This document shows positions 1 through 9,267 of a stretch of DNA of 64,000 nucleotides, piece by piece. The notes under the pieces are model-generated. The model had not been told where the DNA came from, did no database searches, and saw only the letters and a list, made by a program, of their open reading frames with translations. This stretch comes from Latilactobacillus sakei subsp. sakei DSM 20017 = JCM 1157 (GTDB lineage: Bacteria; Bacillota; Bacilli; Lactobacillales; Lactobacillaceae): positions 1,364,001 to 1,428,000 of the forward strand of contig NZ_AP017929.1 of the NCBI RefSeq assembly GCF_002370355.1. Reading direction: 5' to 3'. The first letter of the stretch is position 1. The number at the start of each line of letters is the position of its first letter. The position numbers and the translations under genes are program-made.

Positions 1-182
1 TTGATAACAAAGAGTTTGACTGGAGTCACTTGAAACAAGACGTTCGCGAAAACTTAAGTCATTATTTATACGAACAAACAAAACGGCGTCCAGTTATTTT
101 ACCTGTGATTATGGAAATTAACCAAAATCACCGTCGTCAAAAGAAAGACACCAAACCAGCAGTTGAGAAAAAACAAGATTAA
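1..182 (+). CDS. Ribonuclease J family protein, C-terminal fragment
   Basis: Only the last 59 codons lie in the window; the gene begins upstream and is read in the frame that starts at base 3. The tail contains a RRPVILPVIMEI stretch, which is typical of the extreme C-terminus of RNase J, a metallo-beta-lactamase/beta-CASP ribonuclease that matures and degrades mRNA in Firmicutes. The end is lysine-rich. The position just upstream of a TPR gene and tuf agrees with lactobacillar gene order. Whether it is the J1 or J2 paralogue cannot be decided from this piece. Confidence 0.75.
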   Translation, partial: DNKEFDWSHLKQDVRENLSHYLYEQTKRRPVILPVIMEINQNHRRQKKDTKPAVEKKQD

Positions 183-200
183 TTAAGTGATGACACTTAA

Positions 201-243
201 AAAAGGGCCGGATAAAGGATTATTTATCGGGGCCCTTTTAATT
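201..243 (+). terminator. Rho-independent terminator after the RNase J gene
   Basis: The arms AAAAGGGCC and GGCCCTTTT pair perfectly around a 21-base loop and are followed by a short T-rich stretch. Confidence 0.8.
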
Positions 244-270
244 TAGTGTTTTTGAAGAGGAGTGTTAGTG

Positions 271-1218
271 ATGGGAGAATTGACGGCCTTGCCGAATCAA
301 TTTGAAAATTTGGTCCGTCTGGGCAAAGTAGCGCTCAACCAGCGCCAATGGCCAGAAGCAATAGCCCATTTGGAGGCTGCTTATGACTTGCAACAAACAA
401 CGGCATTAAACCTTTTATTGGTCAGTGTATTAGTGGCTGCTGGTGACAATCAGCGCGCGCTGCAATTGGCCTTTGAAAAAAAGGACTTCTATACCAATGA
501 GACCGATTTAAGGTTGCTGTATAATGGGCTACTCATTAAAAATCAGCACTTTATCGCGGCCAATGAGCTGTGGTCTGCTGTGGAGGCGACTGACGCCTTT
601 GAACAGCGAACTAAGCAAAAGGGACAAGCGCTATTAAAAACGGCTGAAAAAGCCTACCAAGCGACTGAGCAGCAGGCAATCAAGAAACGCCAAGAACAAC
701 TCTACAATATTACAACGGGTGATTTTCAAGACCAACAACGCCGACTGGATGCAGCAGAATTATTACCACTAGCTGATTATTTACAGGGGGTGTCACCAAT
801 TTTGGTGAACCCGTATTGCCATCCATTTGTGAAAACAACGATTTTAGAAACGCTCGTTCGTTTGCGATATTCAGAATCAGTGACGATTAATTGGTTTGAT
901 CAGGTCCAACAAGTGACACCTTCTGAGTTAGAATTGATGACTAATCGGCCTGTTTTAAAATTAATTCAAAAAACAATTCAAAATATCTTGGGGCAACAAG
1001 ATCCAATTATTTTAGAAGCGGCCTTAGCAGAGTGTCAAATGACGTTTGCCTATCTTTATCCATTTGAGGAAACGGTGATTGATAATCCTGAAGAATGGGG
1101 CCAGGCGCTGATTCAACAGTTAGGGGTCTTTATTTTTGAACCAACAGTTCCAATTTCAGAAAAGACGATTCAGTGGCTAAAAAAATTGCAAGAATTAACA
1201 GAAGAACTAGTCTTTTAG
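271..1218 (+). CDS. TPR-repeat cytoplasmic protein, function unknown
   Basis: A 315-residue protein without signal peptide or membrane segments. The first third has the helical A/L-spaced pattern of tetratricopeptide repeats (residues about 10-110, for example a block with WPEAIAHLEAAY). The rest is helical without a motif I recognise. An in-frame GTG exists at 262, but ATG 271 sits 10 bases after a GAAGAGG ribosome binding site, so I start there. It lies between an RNase J gene and tuf as in other lactobacilli, and is closed off from both by a terminator and by the tuf promoters. TPR proteins scaffold protein contacts; no partner can be named from sequence. Confidence 0.8.
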   Translation: MGELTALPNQFENLVRLGKVALNQRQWPEAIAHLEAAYDLQQTTALNLLLVSVLVAAGDNQRALQLAFEKKDFYTNETDLRLLYNGLLIKNQHFIAANELWSAVEATDAFEQRTKQKGQALLKTAEKAYQATEQQAIKKRQEQLYNITTGDFQDQQRRLDAAELLPLADYLQGVSPILVNPYCHPFVKTTILETLVRLRYSESVTINWFDQVQQVTPSELELMTNRPVLKLIQKTIQNILGQQDPIILEAALAECQMTFAYLYPFEETVIDNPEEWGQALIQQLGVFIFEPTVPISEKTIQWLKKLQELTEELVF

Positions 1219-1273
1219 GGCTAGAAAACAATGATTTTATGCTCAAAATAATACTTTTTTTAAGGTTTAAGTG

Positions 1274-1302
1274 TTTACAAACGCGCTCATAGCAGATATA
1301 AT
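1274..1302 (+). promoter_or_regulatory. Upstream tuf promoter (P1)
   Basis: TTTACA at 1274-1279 and TATAAT at 1297-1302 are separated by 17 bases, close to the ideal sigma-A promoter. Confidence 0.8.
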
Positions 1303-1334
1303 CATTTTTGAATTCTTTAAGCGTAAAAAAACAC

Positions 1335-1363
1335 TTTGATTTTAACGCTTGAAGTATTATAAT
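1335..1363 (+). promoter_or_regulatory. Downstream tuf promoter (P2)
   Basis: TTTGAT at 1335-1340 and TATAAT at 1358-1363 are separated by 17 bases. It follows P1 in tandem, so tuf has two strong start points. Confidence 0.75.
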
Positions 1364-1440
1364 ATTACGTAAAGGATTATCAGTATTAGTGAAATGCTAT
1401 ACGCTGATTTTTTCTTGCGAAAATACAGGAGGTTCGTTTA

Positions 1441-2631
1441 ATGGCAGAAAAAGCACATTACGAAAGAACAAAACCCCATGTTAACATCGGTACTATCGGA
1501 CATGTTGATCATGGTAAAACAACTTTAACAGCAGCAATCACAAAGATGTTGGCAGACAAAGGCTTGGCTGAAGCTCAAGACTATGCAAACATCGATGCTG
1601 CTCCAGAAGAAAGAGAACGTGGTATCACTATCAATACAGCCCACGTTGAATACGAAACAGAAAACCGTCATTATGCACATATTGACGCTCCAGGACATGC
1701 TGATTACGTTAAAAACATGATCACTGGTGCTGCTCAAATGGACGGTGCCATCTTAGTTGTTGCTGCAACTGATGGTCCTATGCCACAAACTCGTGAACAT
1801 ATCTTGCTTGCTCACCAAGTCGGTGTTGATTACATCATCGTCTTCTTGAACAAAACAGATTTAGTTGATGATGATGAATTAACGGACTTGGTTGAAATGG
1901 AAGTTCGTGAATTATTATCAGAATACGATTTCCCTGGTGACGATATTCCAGTTATCCGCGGTTCAGCACTTGGTGCATTGAACGGCAACCCTGACGACGT
2001 TAAAGCTGTTGAAGAATTAATGGCTACTGTTGACGAATATGTTCCAACTCCAGAACGTGACACAGACAAACCATTCTTGATGCCTGTTGAAGACGTATTT
2101 ACGATCACTGGTCGTGGTACTGTTGCTTCAGGTCGTATCGATCGTGGCCAAGTTACTGTCGGTGACGAAGTTGAAATCGTTGGTCTTAAGGAAGAAATTG
2201 CTAAGACAACTGTTACTGGTTTGGAAATGTTCCGTAAGACATTGGATCAAGGTCAAGCTGGCGATAACATTGGTGCTTTATTACGTGGTATCGATCGCGA
2301 AAGCATCGAACGTGGCCAAGTTTTAGCTAAACCTGGTTCAATCCAAACTCACAAAAACTTCAAGGGTGAAGTTTATATCTTGAGCAAGGATGAAGGTGGT
2401 CGTCATACACCATTCTTCTCAAACTATCGTCCACAATTCTTCTTCCATACAACTGATGTTACAGGTGTTATCGAATTACCAGAAGGTGTAGAAATGGTTA
2501 TGCCTGGTGATAACGTAACATTTACTGTTGAATTAATCTCACCAGTTGCTATTGAAAAGGGTCTTAAGTTTACTGTTCGTGAAGGTGGCCGTACTGTTGG
2601 TGCCGGTGTCGTAAGTGAAATTATTGACTAA
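1441..2631 (+). CDS. tuf: Elongation factor Tu
   Basis: A GTPase of 396 residues that brings aminoacyl-tRNA to the ribosomal A site. The G motifs are complete: GHVDHGKT (about residues 19-26), DAPGH (about 82-86) and NKTD (about 137-140). Domains II and III follow at normal length. An AGGAGG site lies 8 bases before the ATG, the best possible context. Codon use is extremely biased (few rare codons), as expected for one of the most abundant proteins. It is monocistronic: two strong tandem promoters precede it and a terminator follows. Confidence 0.98.
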   Translation: MAEKAHYERTKPHVNIGTIGHVDHGKTTLTAAITKMLADKGLAEAQDYANIDAAPEERERGITINTAHVEYETENRHYAHIDAPGHADYVKNMITGAAQMDGAILVVAATDGPMPQTREHILLAHQVGVDYIIVFLNKTDLVDDDELTDLVEMEVRELLSEYDFPGDDIPVIRGSALGALNGNPDDVKAVEELMATVDEYVPTPERDTDKPFLMPVEDVFTITGRGTVASGRIDRGQVTVGDEVEIVGLKEEIAKTTVTGLEMFRKTLDQGQAGDNIGALLRGIDRESIERGQVLAKPGSIQTHKNFKGEVYILSKDEGGRHTPFFSNYRPQFFFHTTDVTGVIELPEGVEMVMPGDNVTFTVELISPVAIEKGLKFTVREGGRTVGAGVVSEIID

Positions 2632-2651
2632 TATTCAACTTAGTTGAATTG

Positions 2652-2687
2652 AAAAAACTCGTAGTGTAAAAACTGCGAGTTTTTTTA
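2652..2687 (+). terminator. Terminator after tuf
   Basis: Arms AAAACTCGTAGT and ACTGCGAGTTTT pair with one G-U and run into seven Ts. Confidence 0.85.
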
Positions 2688-2762
2688 TACATAGCATTCA
2701 ATCAATAATGCGCTTTAATCGCTAAAAAAACGGATTTTATCGGTTTTTTAGGCCAATAAATA

Positions 2763-2791
2763 TTTACAATTTAGGTCAAATAGTTTATGCT
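2763..2791 (+). promoter_or_regulatory. Promoter of tig
   Basis: TTTACA at 2763-2768 and TATGCT at 2786-2791 have a 17-base spacer, about 50 bases before the tig start. Confidence 0.65.
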
Positions 2792-2841
2792 GATTAAGTA
2801 TGCAATTGATAGATTGTGAATATAACTGTCGGAGGGAAATT

Positions 2842-4137
2842 ATGTCAGCAAAATGGGAAAAAAAGGGCGCCAATGATGGTGAACTTACCTTTGAAATTGA
2901 TTTAGATAAAATTAGTGAAGGTTTAGACGTAGCGTTCAAACGTGTACGTAAAAACATCAACACACCTGGTTTCCGTAAAGGAAAGATGCCTCGCCAAATC
3001 TTTAACAAGATGTACGGTGAAGAAGCACTTTACGAAGATGCCTTAAATGCTGTATTACCAGAAGCATATGAAGCAGCTGTTGCAGAAGCAGGGATTGATC
3101 CAGTTGATCAACCACAAATTAATGTTGAAAAAATGGAAAAAGGTGAAGCTTGGGTCCTTACTGCTCAGGTCACTGTTAAACCAGAAGTTAAATTAGGCGA
3201 TTACAAAGGCTTAGAAGTACCAAAACAAAGCCGTCGTATTACAATTAAAGACGTAGAACAAGAACTTGAAACACGTCGCGAACGTCAAGCTGAATTAGTA
3301 CTTAAAGAAGATGCAGCAGCAGAAAATGGCGACACAGTCGTTATTGATTATGCTGGTTCTGTTGATGGTGTACCTTTTGATGGTGGCCAAGCAGATAACT
3401 ACTCATTAGAATTAGGTTCAAACTCATTCATTCCTGGTTTTGAAGATCAATTAGTTGGTCACAAAGCTGAAGAAGATGTTGACGTTACAGTAACATTCCC
3501 TAAAGATTACCAAGCAGAAGAATTAGCTGGTAAAGAAGCAATCTTTAAGGTTAAGATTCACGAAGTTAAGGGTAAGGAATTACCAGAACTTGACGACGAA
3601 TTTGCTAAGGATATCGACGAAGACGTTGATTCATTAGACGAATTAAAAGAAAAAATTCGTGAAGAATTAAAACAACAAAAGAATGATGCTGCTGACGCTG
3701 CTATCCAAGATACAGCCGTTGCTAAAGCAACAGAAAATGCAACAATTCCTGAATTACCTCAAGCAATGATTGACGAAGAAATCAACAGTCAATTACAACA
3801 ATACTTAGGTAACATGCAACAACAAGGTATCAACCCAGAAATGTACTATCAAATCACTGGTACAACAGAAGATGATTTGAAGAAACAATTCGCCGGTGAT
3901 GCTGACAAACGCGTTAAGACAAGCCTTGTCTTAGAAGCTGTTGTTGAAGCTGAAAAGATCGAAGCAACTGACGAAGAAGTTGCTGCAGAACTTAAGAGTT
4001 TAGCAGAACAATACAACATGGAAGAATCAGCTGTTCGCAGCGTCTTATCAGATGACATGTTAAAACATGATATCGGTGTTAAGAAAGCTATCGAAGTGAT
4101 TGCTGATTCAGCTGTTGAAGTTAAAGACGCTAAATAA
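2842..4137 (+). CDS. tig: Trigger factor (ribosome-associated chaperone, PPIase)
   Basis: This 431-residue chaperone binds ribosomal protein L23 at the exit tunnel and shields nascent chains. The N-terminal ribosome-binding domain carries the signature GFRKGKMP (about residues 42-49). The FKBP-like peptidyl-prolyl isomerase domain covers about 160-240 ([14 protein letters not shown] start). The C-terminal helical arms end near residue 420. Upstream in-frame codons are possible, but ATG 2842 has a GGAGGG site 5 bases before it and gives the family-standard start MSAKWEKK. It has its own promoter and terminator between tuf and clpX, the usual order. Confidence 0.97.
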   Translation: MSAKWEKKGANDGELTFEIDLDKISEGLDVAFKRVRKNINTPGFRKGKMPRQIFNKMYGEEALYEDALNAVLPEAYEAAVAEAGIDPVDQPQINVEKMEKGEAWVLTAQVTVKPEVKLGDYKGLEVPKQSRRITIKDVEQELETRRERQAELVLKEDAAAENGDTVVIDYAGSVDGVPFDGGQADNYSLELGSNSFIPGFEDQLVGHKAEEDVDVTVTFPKDYQAEELAGKEAIFKVKIHEVKGKELPELDDEFAKDIDEDVDSLDELKEKIREELKQQKNDAADAAIQDTAVAKATENATIPELPQAMIDEEINSQLQQYLGNMQQQGINPEMYYQITGTTEDDLKKQFAGDADKRVKTSLVLEAVVEAEKIEATDEEVAAELKSLAEQYNMEESAVRSVLSDDMLKHDIGVKKAIEVIADSAVEVKDAK

Positions 4138-4168
4138 TTAGATAGTTAGATGAGCTTTAATCGGTTCT

Positions 4169-4206
4169 AAAAGCGGGTTCAAGGTGACTACTTTGAACCC
4201 GCTTTT
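4169..4206 (+). terminator. Terminator after tig
   Basis: A perfect 14-base stem, AAAAGCGGGTTCAA with TTGAACCCGCTTTT, around a 10-base loop. Confidence 0.85.
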
Positions 4207-4234
4207 GCGTTATATGGCGTCAAAAACGGATTGC

Positions 4235-4263
4235 TTTCATCTAGCGCAGTGATGTGATATAGT
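4235..4263 (+). promoter_or_regulatory. Possible clpX promoter
   Basis: TTTCAT at 4235-4240 and TATAGT at 4258-4263, 17-base spacer. The -35 box is weak. No CtsR box is seen upstream of this gene, in contrast to clpB. Confidence 0.45.
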
Positions 4264-4346
4264 CTTAATTACATTTCTAAGCGGTCTGAGATGACTAATA
4301 TTAGAAATCTGCTATGATAGATGTATAGGAAGGGGAGAATCCCAGT

Positions 4347-5600
4347 ATGTTAGATGATACAGAAACAACGAATGGCCCTGTTACTTGTTCGTTTTGTGGT
4401 AAATCACAAGATCAAGTAAAGAAGATTGTGGCCGGCCCTGGTGTTTATATCTGTAATGAATGTATCGATCTCTGTAAAGAAATTATCGATGAAGAATTTA
4501 AAGATGAAGCTGTTAATGACTTATTAGAAGTACCAAAACCACGCGAAATTCTTGCAATTTTAAATGATTATGTCATTGGTCAAACAGAAGCTAAAAAGGC
4601 GCTCTCAGTTGCCGTTTATAACCATTACAAACGTGTTAACCAAATGACAGTTGCCGAAAAAGGTGATACTGAACTTCAAAAGAGTAATATCGCTTTAATC
4701 GGGCCTACTGGCTCAGGTAAGACATTCTTAGCCCAAACCTTAGCACGGATCCTTAACGTCCCATTTGCGATTGCGGATGCCACGACGTTGACGGAAGCCG
4801 GTTATGTTGGTGAAGATGTTGAGAATATTCTCTTGAAGCTCTTGCAAAACGCTGATTTTGATGTTGATCGCGCTGAACGGGGTATTATTTATATCGATGA
4901 AATTGATAAGATTGCCAAGAAGAGCGAAAACGTCTCAATTACCCGTGATGTTTCTGGTGAAGGGGTGCAACAAGCACTCTTGAAGATTCTTGAAGGGACA
5001 ATTGCTAGCGTGCCACCTCAGGGCGGACGTAAGCACCCACAACAAGAATTGATTCAAATCGACACAACTAATATTTTATTCATTATTGGTGGGGCCTTCG
5101 ATGGCATCGAAACAATCGTTAAAAACCGATTAGGTGAAAAGACGATTGGTTTTGGTAGCAAAGCTGGCCAAGCGGTTGATGAAAATCAAAGCTTGATGCA
5201 ACAAATCGTGACGGAAGATTTAATGCAATTTGGGATTATCCCTGAATTCATTGGTCGGATTCCAATCACGGCTGCACTTGAAAAATTAACTGAAGACGAC
5301 TTAGTTCGGATCTTAACGGAACCTAAGAACGCCTTAGTTAAACAATATAGTAAATTGATGGCTTTAGACGATGTTGAACTAGAATTCACGCCAGAAGCAT
5401 TACATGCGATTGCTCACCTTGCAATTGAACGTAATACCGGTGCGCGTGGCCTCCGTTCAATCATCGAAGAAGTCATGATGGATATGATGTTTGATGTACC
5501 AAGTCGCGAAGACGTTGTCAAAGTCTTAGTGACAAAAGAAGCCGTTGATGGCACTGCTAAACCACAACTTTTCTTAGCTGATGGTCAAGAAGCGTCATAA
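4347..5600 (+). CDS. clpX: ClpX, ATP-binding unfoldase subunit of ClpXP protease
   Basis: A 417-residue AAA+ unfoldase that feeds proteins into ClpP. The N-terminal zinc-binding domain is intact with CSFCGKS and CNECIDLC (four cysteines, residues about 13-40). Walker A is GPTGSGKT (about 118-125) and Walker B is [10 protein letters not shown] (about 185-194). The pore loop GYVGEDV and the ClpP-docking loop region with IGF (in [10 protein letters not shown]) are present. RBS GGGGAG lies 6 bases before the ATG region. It is followed by a terminator, then engB. Confidence 0.97.
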   Translation: MLDDTETTNGPVTCSFCGKSQDQVKKIVAGPGVYICNECIDLCKEIIDEEFKDEAVNDLLEVPKPREILAILNDYVIGQTEAKKALSVAVYNHYKRVNQMTVAEKGDTELQKSNIALIGPTGSGKTFLAQTLARILNVPFAIADATTLTEAGYVGEDVENILLKLLQNADFDVDRAERGIIYIDEIDKIAKKSENVSITRDVSGEGVQQALLKILEGTIASVPPQGGRKHPQQELIQIDTTNILFIIGGAFDGIETIVKNRLGEKTIGFGSKAGQAVDENQSLMQQIVTEDLMQFGIIPEFIGRIPITAALEKLTEDDLVRILTEPKNALVKQYSKLMALDDVELEFTPEALHAIAHLAIERNTGARGLRSIIEEVMMDMMFDVPSREDVVKVLVTKEAVDGTAKPQLFLADGQEAS

Positions 5601-5608
5601 TGACTATG

Positions 5609-5646
5609 AAGTTGTCGGGGCGTAATCGACCCGGCAACTTTTTTTA
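5609..5646 (+). terminator. Terminator after clpX
   Basis: Arms AAGTTGTCGGG and CCCGGCAACTT (one G-U pair) are followed by a T tract. Confidence 0.85.
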
Positions 5647-5746
5647 CATAAGGGTGCCGTAAACATGGATTTGAAAATAAGTCAACGGCGCAATAATTAT
5701 TTATTTATGCTAAACTAGCATTCGAAGGAAATAATCGGAGGTTATT

Positions 5747-6346
5747 ATGGAAGTACATGAAGTTGAAATGGTGATGAGTGCGGTAGCTGCTTCGCAGTAC
5801 CCCACTGACCAATTACCTGAAATCGCGTTATCTGGCCGCTCAAATGTCGGTAAATCTTCTTTGATTAATAAGTTAATTAATCGTAAGAGTTACGCACGGA
5901 CATCTAGTAAGCCAGGGAAGACGCAAACCCTAAATTTCTACCGTGTTGAAAATGAACTTTATTTCGTCGATGTGCCTGGTTATGGCTATGCGAAGGTTTC
6001 TAAGAAACAACGGGAAAAATTCGGGCAAATTATCGAGGCTTATCTCACTAATCGGGATAATTTACGCGGCTTAATTTCATTGATCGATGGTCGTCATGAA
6101 CCAACTGATGACGATATCGCAATGTATGTCTTCGCTAAGTATTACGATATTCCAGTTTTAGTGGTTGCTACTAAGATGGATAAAATCTCAACTGGGAAAT
6201 GGAATCGCCAAGAAAAGATCATTAAAGAGGCACTTGATTTTAACCCAGTTGATAAGTTTGTCTGCTTCAGTGCGTTGACTGGTGCTGGTAAGGATACTGT
6301 CTGGGAATGGATCGAACAACAATGTGATATTGGAGGTCGTCGTTAA
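5747..6346 (+). CDS. engB: Ribosome biogenesis GTPase EngB/YsxC
   Basis: A small essential GTPase (199 residues) needed for late 50S assembly. G1 is GRSNVGKSS (about residues 30-38), G3 is DVPGYG (about 75-80) and G4 is TKMD (about 141-144). The start ATG follows a CGGAGG site at optimal spacing. Its TAA stop shares one base with the ATG of the next gene, so translation is probably coupled. clpX-engB adjacency is conserved in Firmicutes. Confidence 0.96.
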   Translation: MEVHEVEMVMSAVAASQYPTDQLPEIALSGRSNVGKSSLINKLINRKSYARTSSKPGKTQTLNFYRVENELYFVDVPGYGYAKVSKKQREKFGQIIEAYLTNRDNLRGLISLIDGRHEPTDDDIAMYVFAKYYDIPVLVVATKMDKISTGKWNRQEKIIKEALDFNPVDKFVCFSALTGAGKDTVWEWIEQQCDIGGRR

Positions 6347-6639
6347 TGGAATTTAATGAATACCAAAAATTAGCGAACAGAACGCTATATGGTAATGAAC
6401 AAGTTTTAACGAACTTGGCATTAGGTTTAGCTAGCGAAAGTGGCGAAGTCGTGGATATTGTCAAAAAATATACATTCCAAGGCCACCAACTAGATGAACA
6501 GGTACTTACCAAGAAGATTGGTGATGTACTCTGGTATCTATCACAGATTGCTGAATGGAATAACGTCGACTTTGAAAAAGTAGCACAAGAAAATATTGAA
6601 AAGCTTAAAGAACGTTATCCAGAACGACACGCAGAATAA
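6346..6639 (+). CDS. MazG-like nucleotide pyrophosphohydrolase
   Basis: A 97-residue all-helical protein of the MazG-like superfamily. The metal-binding pattern is visible as ESGEVVD (about residues 31-37) and KKIGDVLWYL (about 56-65), which supply the acidic residues that bind magnesium in this fold. Such enzymes hydrolyse NTPs or dNTPs to NMP and pyrophosphate, often as a house-cleaning step. It is translationally coupled to engB (TAATG) with its GGAGG inside the engB end. Substrate is unknown. Confidence 0.8.
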   Translation: MEFNEYQKLANRTLYGNEQVLTNLALGLASESGEVVDIVKKYTFQGHQLDEQVLTKKIGDVLWYLSQIAEWNNVDFEKVAQENIEKLKERYPERHAE

Positions 6640-6668
6640 TTAAAGCGTGGGCTATGAGTCAGGTATTA

Positions 6669-6711
6669 AAAAAGAGGTGCGGACAAAGTAATTTTGTCCG
6701 CACCTCTTTTT
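6669..6711. terminator. Bidirectional terminator between MazG-like gene and small minus-strand gene
   Basis: A long perfect stem (AAAAGAGGTGCGGACAAA with its complement) flanked by As on one side and Ts on the other. It can stop transcription from both sides. Confidence 0.85.
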
Positions 6712-6713
6712 GA

Positions 6714-6866
6714 TTATTCTTTTTTAGTTGTCTTTGATTCCGTTTCTTTTAATTTTTCAGCCGTTTCTTCAACTTCAGCTGCCATTTTTTCCCGATCGCC
6801 GGGAATTGATGCAAATTTGTCGAATAAACTAGTTAAATCTGTTTGACGTGTTACTTTTAAGCCCAT
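6714..6866 (-). CDS. Small conserved-type protein of 50 residues, function unknown
   Basis: The minus strand encodes a 50-residue protein starting MGLKVTRQTDLTSLFDKF and ending in a lysine/glutamate-rich tail. The ATG has an AGAGGGA site 4 bases upstream, a strong promoter 27 bases further (TTGGCG-17-TATGAT), and the stop abuts a bidirectional terminator, so it looks like a complete transcription unit. The start resembles short Lactobacillales proteins I recall as the SPJ_0845 family, but I am not sure of this. The charged C-terminal half is probably helical or disordered. No function can be assigned. Confidence 0.7.
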   Translation of the reverse strand: MGLKVTRQTDLTSLFDKFASIPGDREKMAAEVEETAEKLKETESKTTKKE

Positions 6867-6893
6867 AATATCCCTCTTTTCTGATGTGAGTCT

Positions 6894-6922
6894 ATCATAC
6901 CAGATAAAAATCAGTTCGCCAA
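6894..6922 (-). promoter_or_regulatory. Promoter of the small minus-strand gene
   Basis: Read on the minus strand: TTGGCG (6922-6917) and TATGAT (6899-6894), 17-base spacer, preceded by TG. Confidence 0.7.
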
Positions 6923-6946
6923 TTATTCTTAATTTATAAATAAATA

Positions 6947-6975
6947 TTGCATAAATATTTATAGTAGTGTATTAT
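6947..6975 (+). promoter_or_regulatory. Promoter of the amino-acid ABC transporter operon
   Basis: TTGCAT at 6947-6952 and TATTAT at 6970-6975, 17-base spacer, 26 bases before the start codon. It diverges from the minus-strand promoter just upstream. Confidence 0.75.
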
Positions 6976-7000
6976 GAAAAACATCATAGGAGGGGATCAA

Positions 7001-8464
7001 ATGACTATCAAAAAAAGTTTAGCATTCATTTTACTACCATTAGCCTTGCTGGTAGCGCTATTAGTGGGGAATAACCAAGCTGTATCAGCCGCGGGGCAGA
7101 CGGTTAGTCGCGTTCAAGCTAAGAAGACATTAGTGTTGGGGACAAGCCCAGATTATGCACCGTATGAATTTTTAGTGAATAAAAACGGCAAAAATAAAAC
7201 CGTTGGGATGGATATTGACGTTGCACAAAAGGTTGCTGACGATTTACACGTTAAGTTAGTGATCAAGTCAATGGATTTTGACGCGTTGTTAGTTGGTCTA
7301 GAAACTGGCAAGGTCGATATGGTAATTTCAGCGATGTCACCAACTGATGAACGGACTAAGAGTGTCGATTTCTCGGATGTCTATTACTTAGGTGGTCAAT
7401 CGATCCTCGTCAATAAGGCCGACGCCAAGATTTATAAATCAAAAAATAGTTTTATCGGTAAGAAGGTTGGGGTCCAAACTGGGAGTCTCCAACAAACATT
7501 AGCTAAAAAACAAATTAAAAATGCACAGATTACAGGTTTAACAAAAGTACCCGATTTAGTATTAGCACTTAAGAGTCATAAAATTGACGGGATTGTGGCC
7601 GAAGAACCAGTGGCAACTGCTTATGCCAGCAATGATCCTGAATTAGTTCAAATCGACGGTAAATTTAACTTAGGGGCAGATATGCAAGGTTCAGCGATTG
7701 CATTTCCAAAGAACTCACCAACTTTAGTCGCTGCCGCTAATAAGAGTATCGCTCAAATTAAGCAACAAAAATTAATTCCGCAATATTTAAAGAGTGCGGG
7801 TAGTTTGATGAAAACGAACACGCACAATACAAGTATGTGGCACTACTGGTCTTATTTCGCTAAAGGGATTGGTTATACCTTATTCATTACAATTATTTCA
7901 ATCATTATCGGGATCTTCATTGGGGTTGTACTCGCCTTTGCAAGACTTTCTAAGAATAAACTATTCCACAGCCTAGCCGTGATGTATATCGAATTCGTCC
8001 GGGGCACACCATTGATGATTCAAATCATGTTTGTCTACTTCGGGATTGGGTTATGGGTTAATATTCCAGCTTTATTCGCTGGCGTGATTGCCGTTTCGCT
8101 TAACAGTGCTGCGTACGTCGCAGAAATTATTCGTTCAGGGATCAACGCGATTGACGCTGGTCAAACGGAAGCTTCAAGAAGTTTGGGGCTCTCACAACAC
8201 GATACAATGCGGTATATCATCTTACCACAAGCTTTGAAGAACATCTGGCCAGCCTTAGGCAACGAATTTATCTCATTAATCAAGGAAAGTTCAATCGTTT
8301 CAATTATCGGTGTGACGGATTTGATTTACCAATTAAAAGTGGTTCAATCAGCAACCTACAAAGGGGTTGCACCAATCTTTGTCGCAATGGTCATCTACTT
8401 TATCTTAACCTTTAGTCTTTCGAAACTACTCAACCATATTGAAAGGAAGATGCAACATGCTTAA
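7001..8464 (+). CDS. glnP: Amino-acid ABC transporter, fused substrate-binding and permease protein (GlnP-like)
   Basis: A 487-residue fusion. Residues 1-33 are a signal peptide/anchor (hydrophobic core, then VSAAGQ). Residues about 45-270 form a family-3 solute-binding domain with the typical start [14 protein letters not shown] and the segment [14 protein letters not shown]. Residues about 285-487 are a HisM/GlnP-type permease with the EAA-like loop [18 protein letters not shown] 7001 is chosen because AGGAGGGG ends 6 bases before it; an earlier in-frame ATG at 6974 overlaps the promoter. It works with the ATPase encoded next. Family members import glutamine/glutamate or basic amino acids; the substrate is not decided by sequence. 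Confidence 0.9.
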   Translation: MTIKKSLAFILLPLALLVALLVGNNQAVSAAGQTVSRVQAKKTLVLGTSPDYAPYEFLVNKNGKNKTVGMDIDVAQKVADDLHVKLVIKSMDFDALLVGLETGKVDMVISAMSPTDERTKSVDFSDVYYLGGQSILVNKADAKIYKSKNSFIGKKVGVQTGSLQQTLAKKQIKNAQITGLTKVPDLVLALKSHKIDGIVAEEPVATAYASNDPELVQIDGKFNLGADMQGSAIAFPKNSPTLVAAANKSIAQIKQQKLIPQYLKSAGSLMKTNTHNTSMWHYWSYFAKGIGYTLFITIISIIIGIFIGVVLAFARLSKNKLFHSLAVMYIEFVRGTPLMIQIMFVYFGIGLWVNIPALFAGVIAVSLNSAAYVAEIIRSGINAIDAGQTEASRSLGLSQHDTMRYIILPQALKNIWPALGNEFISLIKESSIVSIIGVTDLIYQLKVVQSATYKGVAPIFVAMVIYFILTFSLSKLLNHIERKMQHA

Positions 8465-9188
8465 AATTAATCAATTAGTTAAAAAATATGACGATAACCT
8501 TGTTTTGAACGGGGTTAGTGGTGATGTTGAAGCGGGTCAAGTGATCGTTGTCATCGGCCCTTCAGGTGGTGGGAAGAGTACCTTATTACGGTGTTTGAAC
8601 CGGTTAGAAGAACCAACGAGTGGTCAAATTCTTTTTGAAGGGACCGACTTGATGAGTCTCTCTGAAAAACAATTGGACCAAATGCGGACTAAGATGGGGA
8701 TGGTTTTCCAAAACTTCAATCTGTTCCCCAACTTAACGGTTTTAGATAACCTAAGACTCGCACCACAAAAGGTCAAACGTCAATCAAAAGAAGAAGCAAC
8801 AAAAAAAGCACAACAGTTGTTAGAACGGGTTGGATTAGCCGATAAGGCCGATGCTTATAGTGACCAACTGTCAGGTGGTCAAAAGCAACGGATTGCTATT
8901 GCTAGAGCACTTGCGATGTCACCAGATGTCTTATTATTTGATGAACCAACCTCAGCGCTCGATCCAGAAATGGTGGGTGAAGTGTTGAAGGTGATGCAAG
9001 ATTTGGCACAAGAAGGCATGACAATGGTGGTTGTTACCCATGAAATGGGCTTTGCACGGGAAGTAGCTGATGAAGTTTGGTTCATGGCAGATAGCCAAAT
9101 CGTTGAAAAAGGGACACCAACGCAACTTTTCGAACATCCGCAAGAAGAACGGACCCAACAATTCCTAGCCAAAATTTTAGCGCAATAA
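8457..9188 (+). CDS. glnQ: Amino-acid ABC transporter ATP-binding protein (GlnQ-like)
   Basis: A 243-residue cytoplasmic ATPase that powers the fused transporter encoded upstream. Walker A is GPSGGGKST (about residues 33-41), the Q-loop is [13 protein letters not shown], the signature is LSGGQKQR (about 138-145), Walker B is [13 protein letters not shown] and the switch histidine is [12 protein letters not shown] 8457 overlaps the previous stop by 8 bases with GGAAG seven bases before it, so the two genes are translationally coupled. Sequence class is polar amino-acid uptake. Confidence 0.94.
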   Translation: MLKINQLVKKYDDNLVLNGVSGDVEAGQVIVVIGPSGGGKSTLLRCLNRLEEPTSGQILFEGTDLMSLSEKQLDQMRTKMGMVFQNFNLFPNLTVLDNLRLAPQKVKRQSKEEATKKAQQLLERVGLADKADAYSDQLSGGQKQRIAIARALAMSPDVLLFDEPTSALDPEMVGEVLKVMQDLAQEGMTMVVVTHEMGFAREVADEVWFMADSQIVEKGTPTQLFEHPQEERTQQFLAKILAQ

Positions 9189-9198
9189 TTGTCGATAG

Positions 9199-9226
9199 TT
9201 GCATTTTAGCCAAAAACACGTAAAAT
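9199..9226 (+). promoter_or_regulatory. Possible uvrC promoter
   Basis: TTGCAT at 9199-9204 and TAAAAT at 9221-9226, 16-base spacer. There is no terminator after glnQ, so read-through from the transporter operon is also possible. Confidence 0.5.
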
Positions 9227-9267
9227 ATAGGAACGAACACTTGTTTTGGATTAAAGGAGTGGTGTTT

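Noticed and set aside
2087-2326. 79-codon open frame inside tuf, same strand, other frame
   Set aside because: It lies wholly in the strongly codon-biased tuf gene, with no RBS and a leucine/lysine-rich translation, as expected of an out-of-frame reading.
2720-2752. CTAAAAAAACGG / CGGTTTTTTAG inverted repeat between tuf and tig as a second terminator
   Set aside because: The stem is short and almost wholly A-T, and a good terminator already follows tuf; treated as chance.
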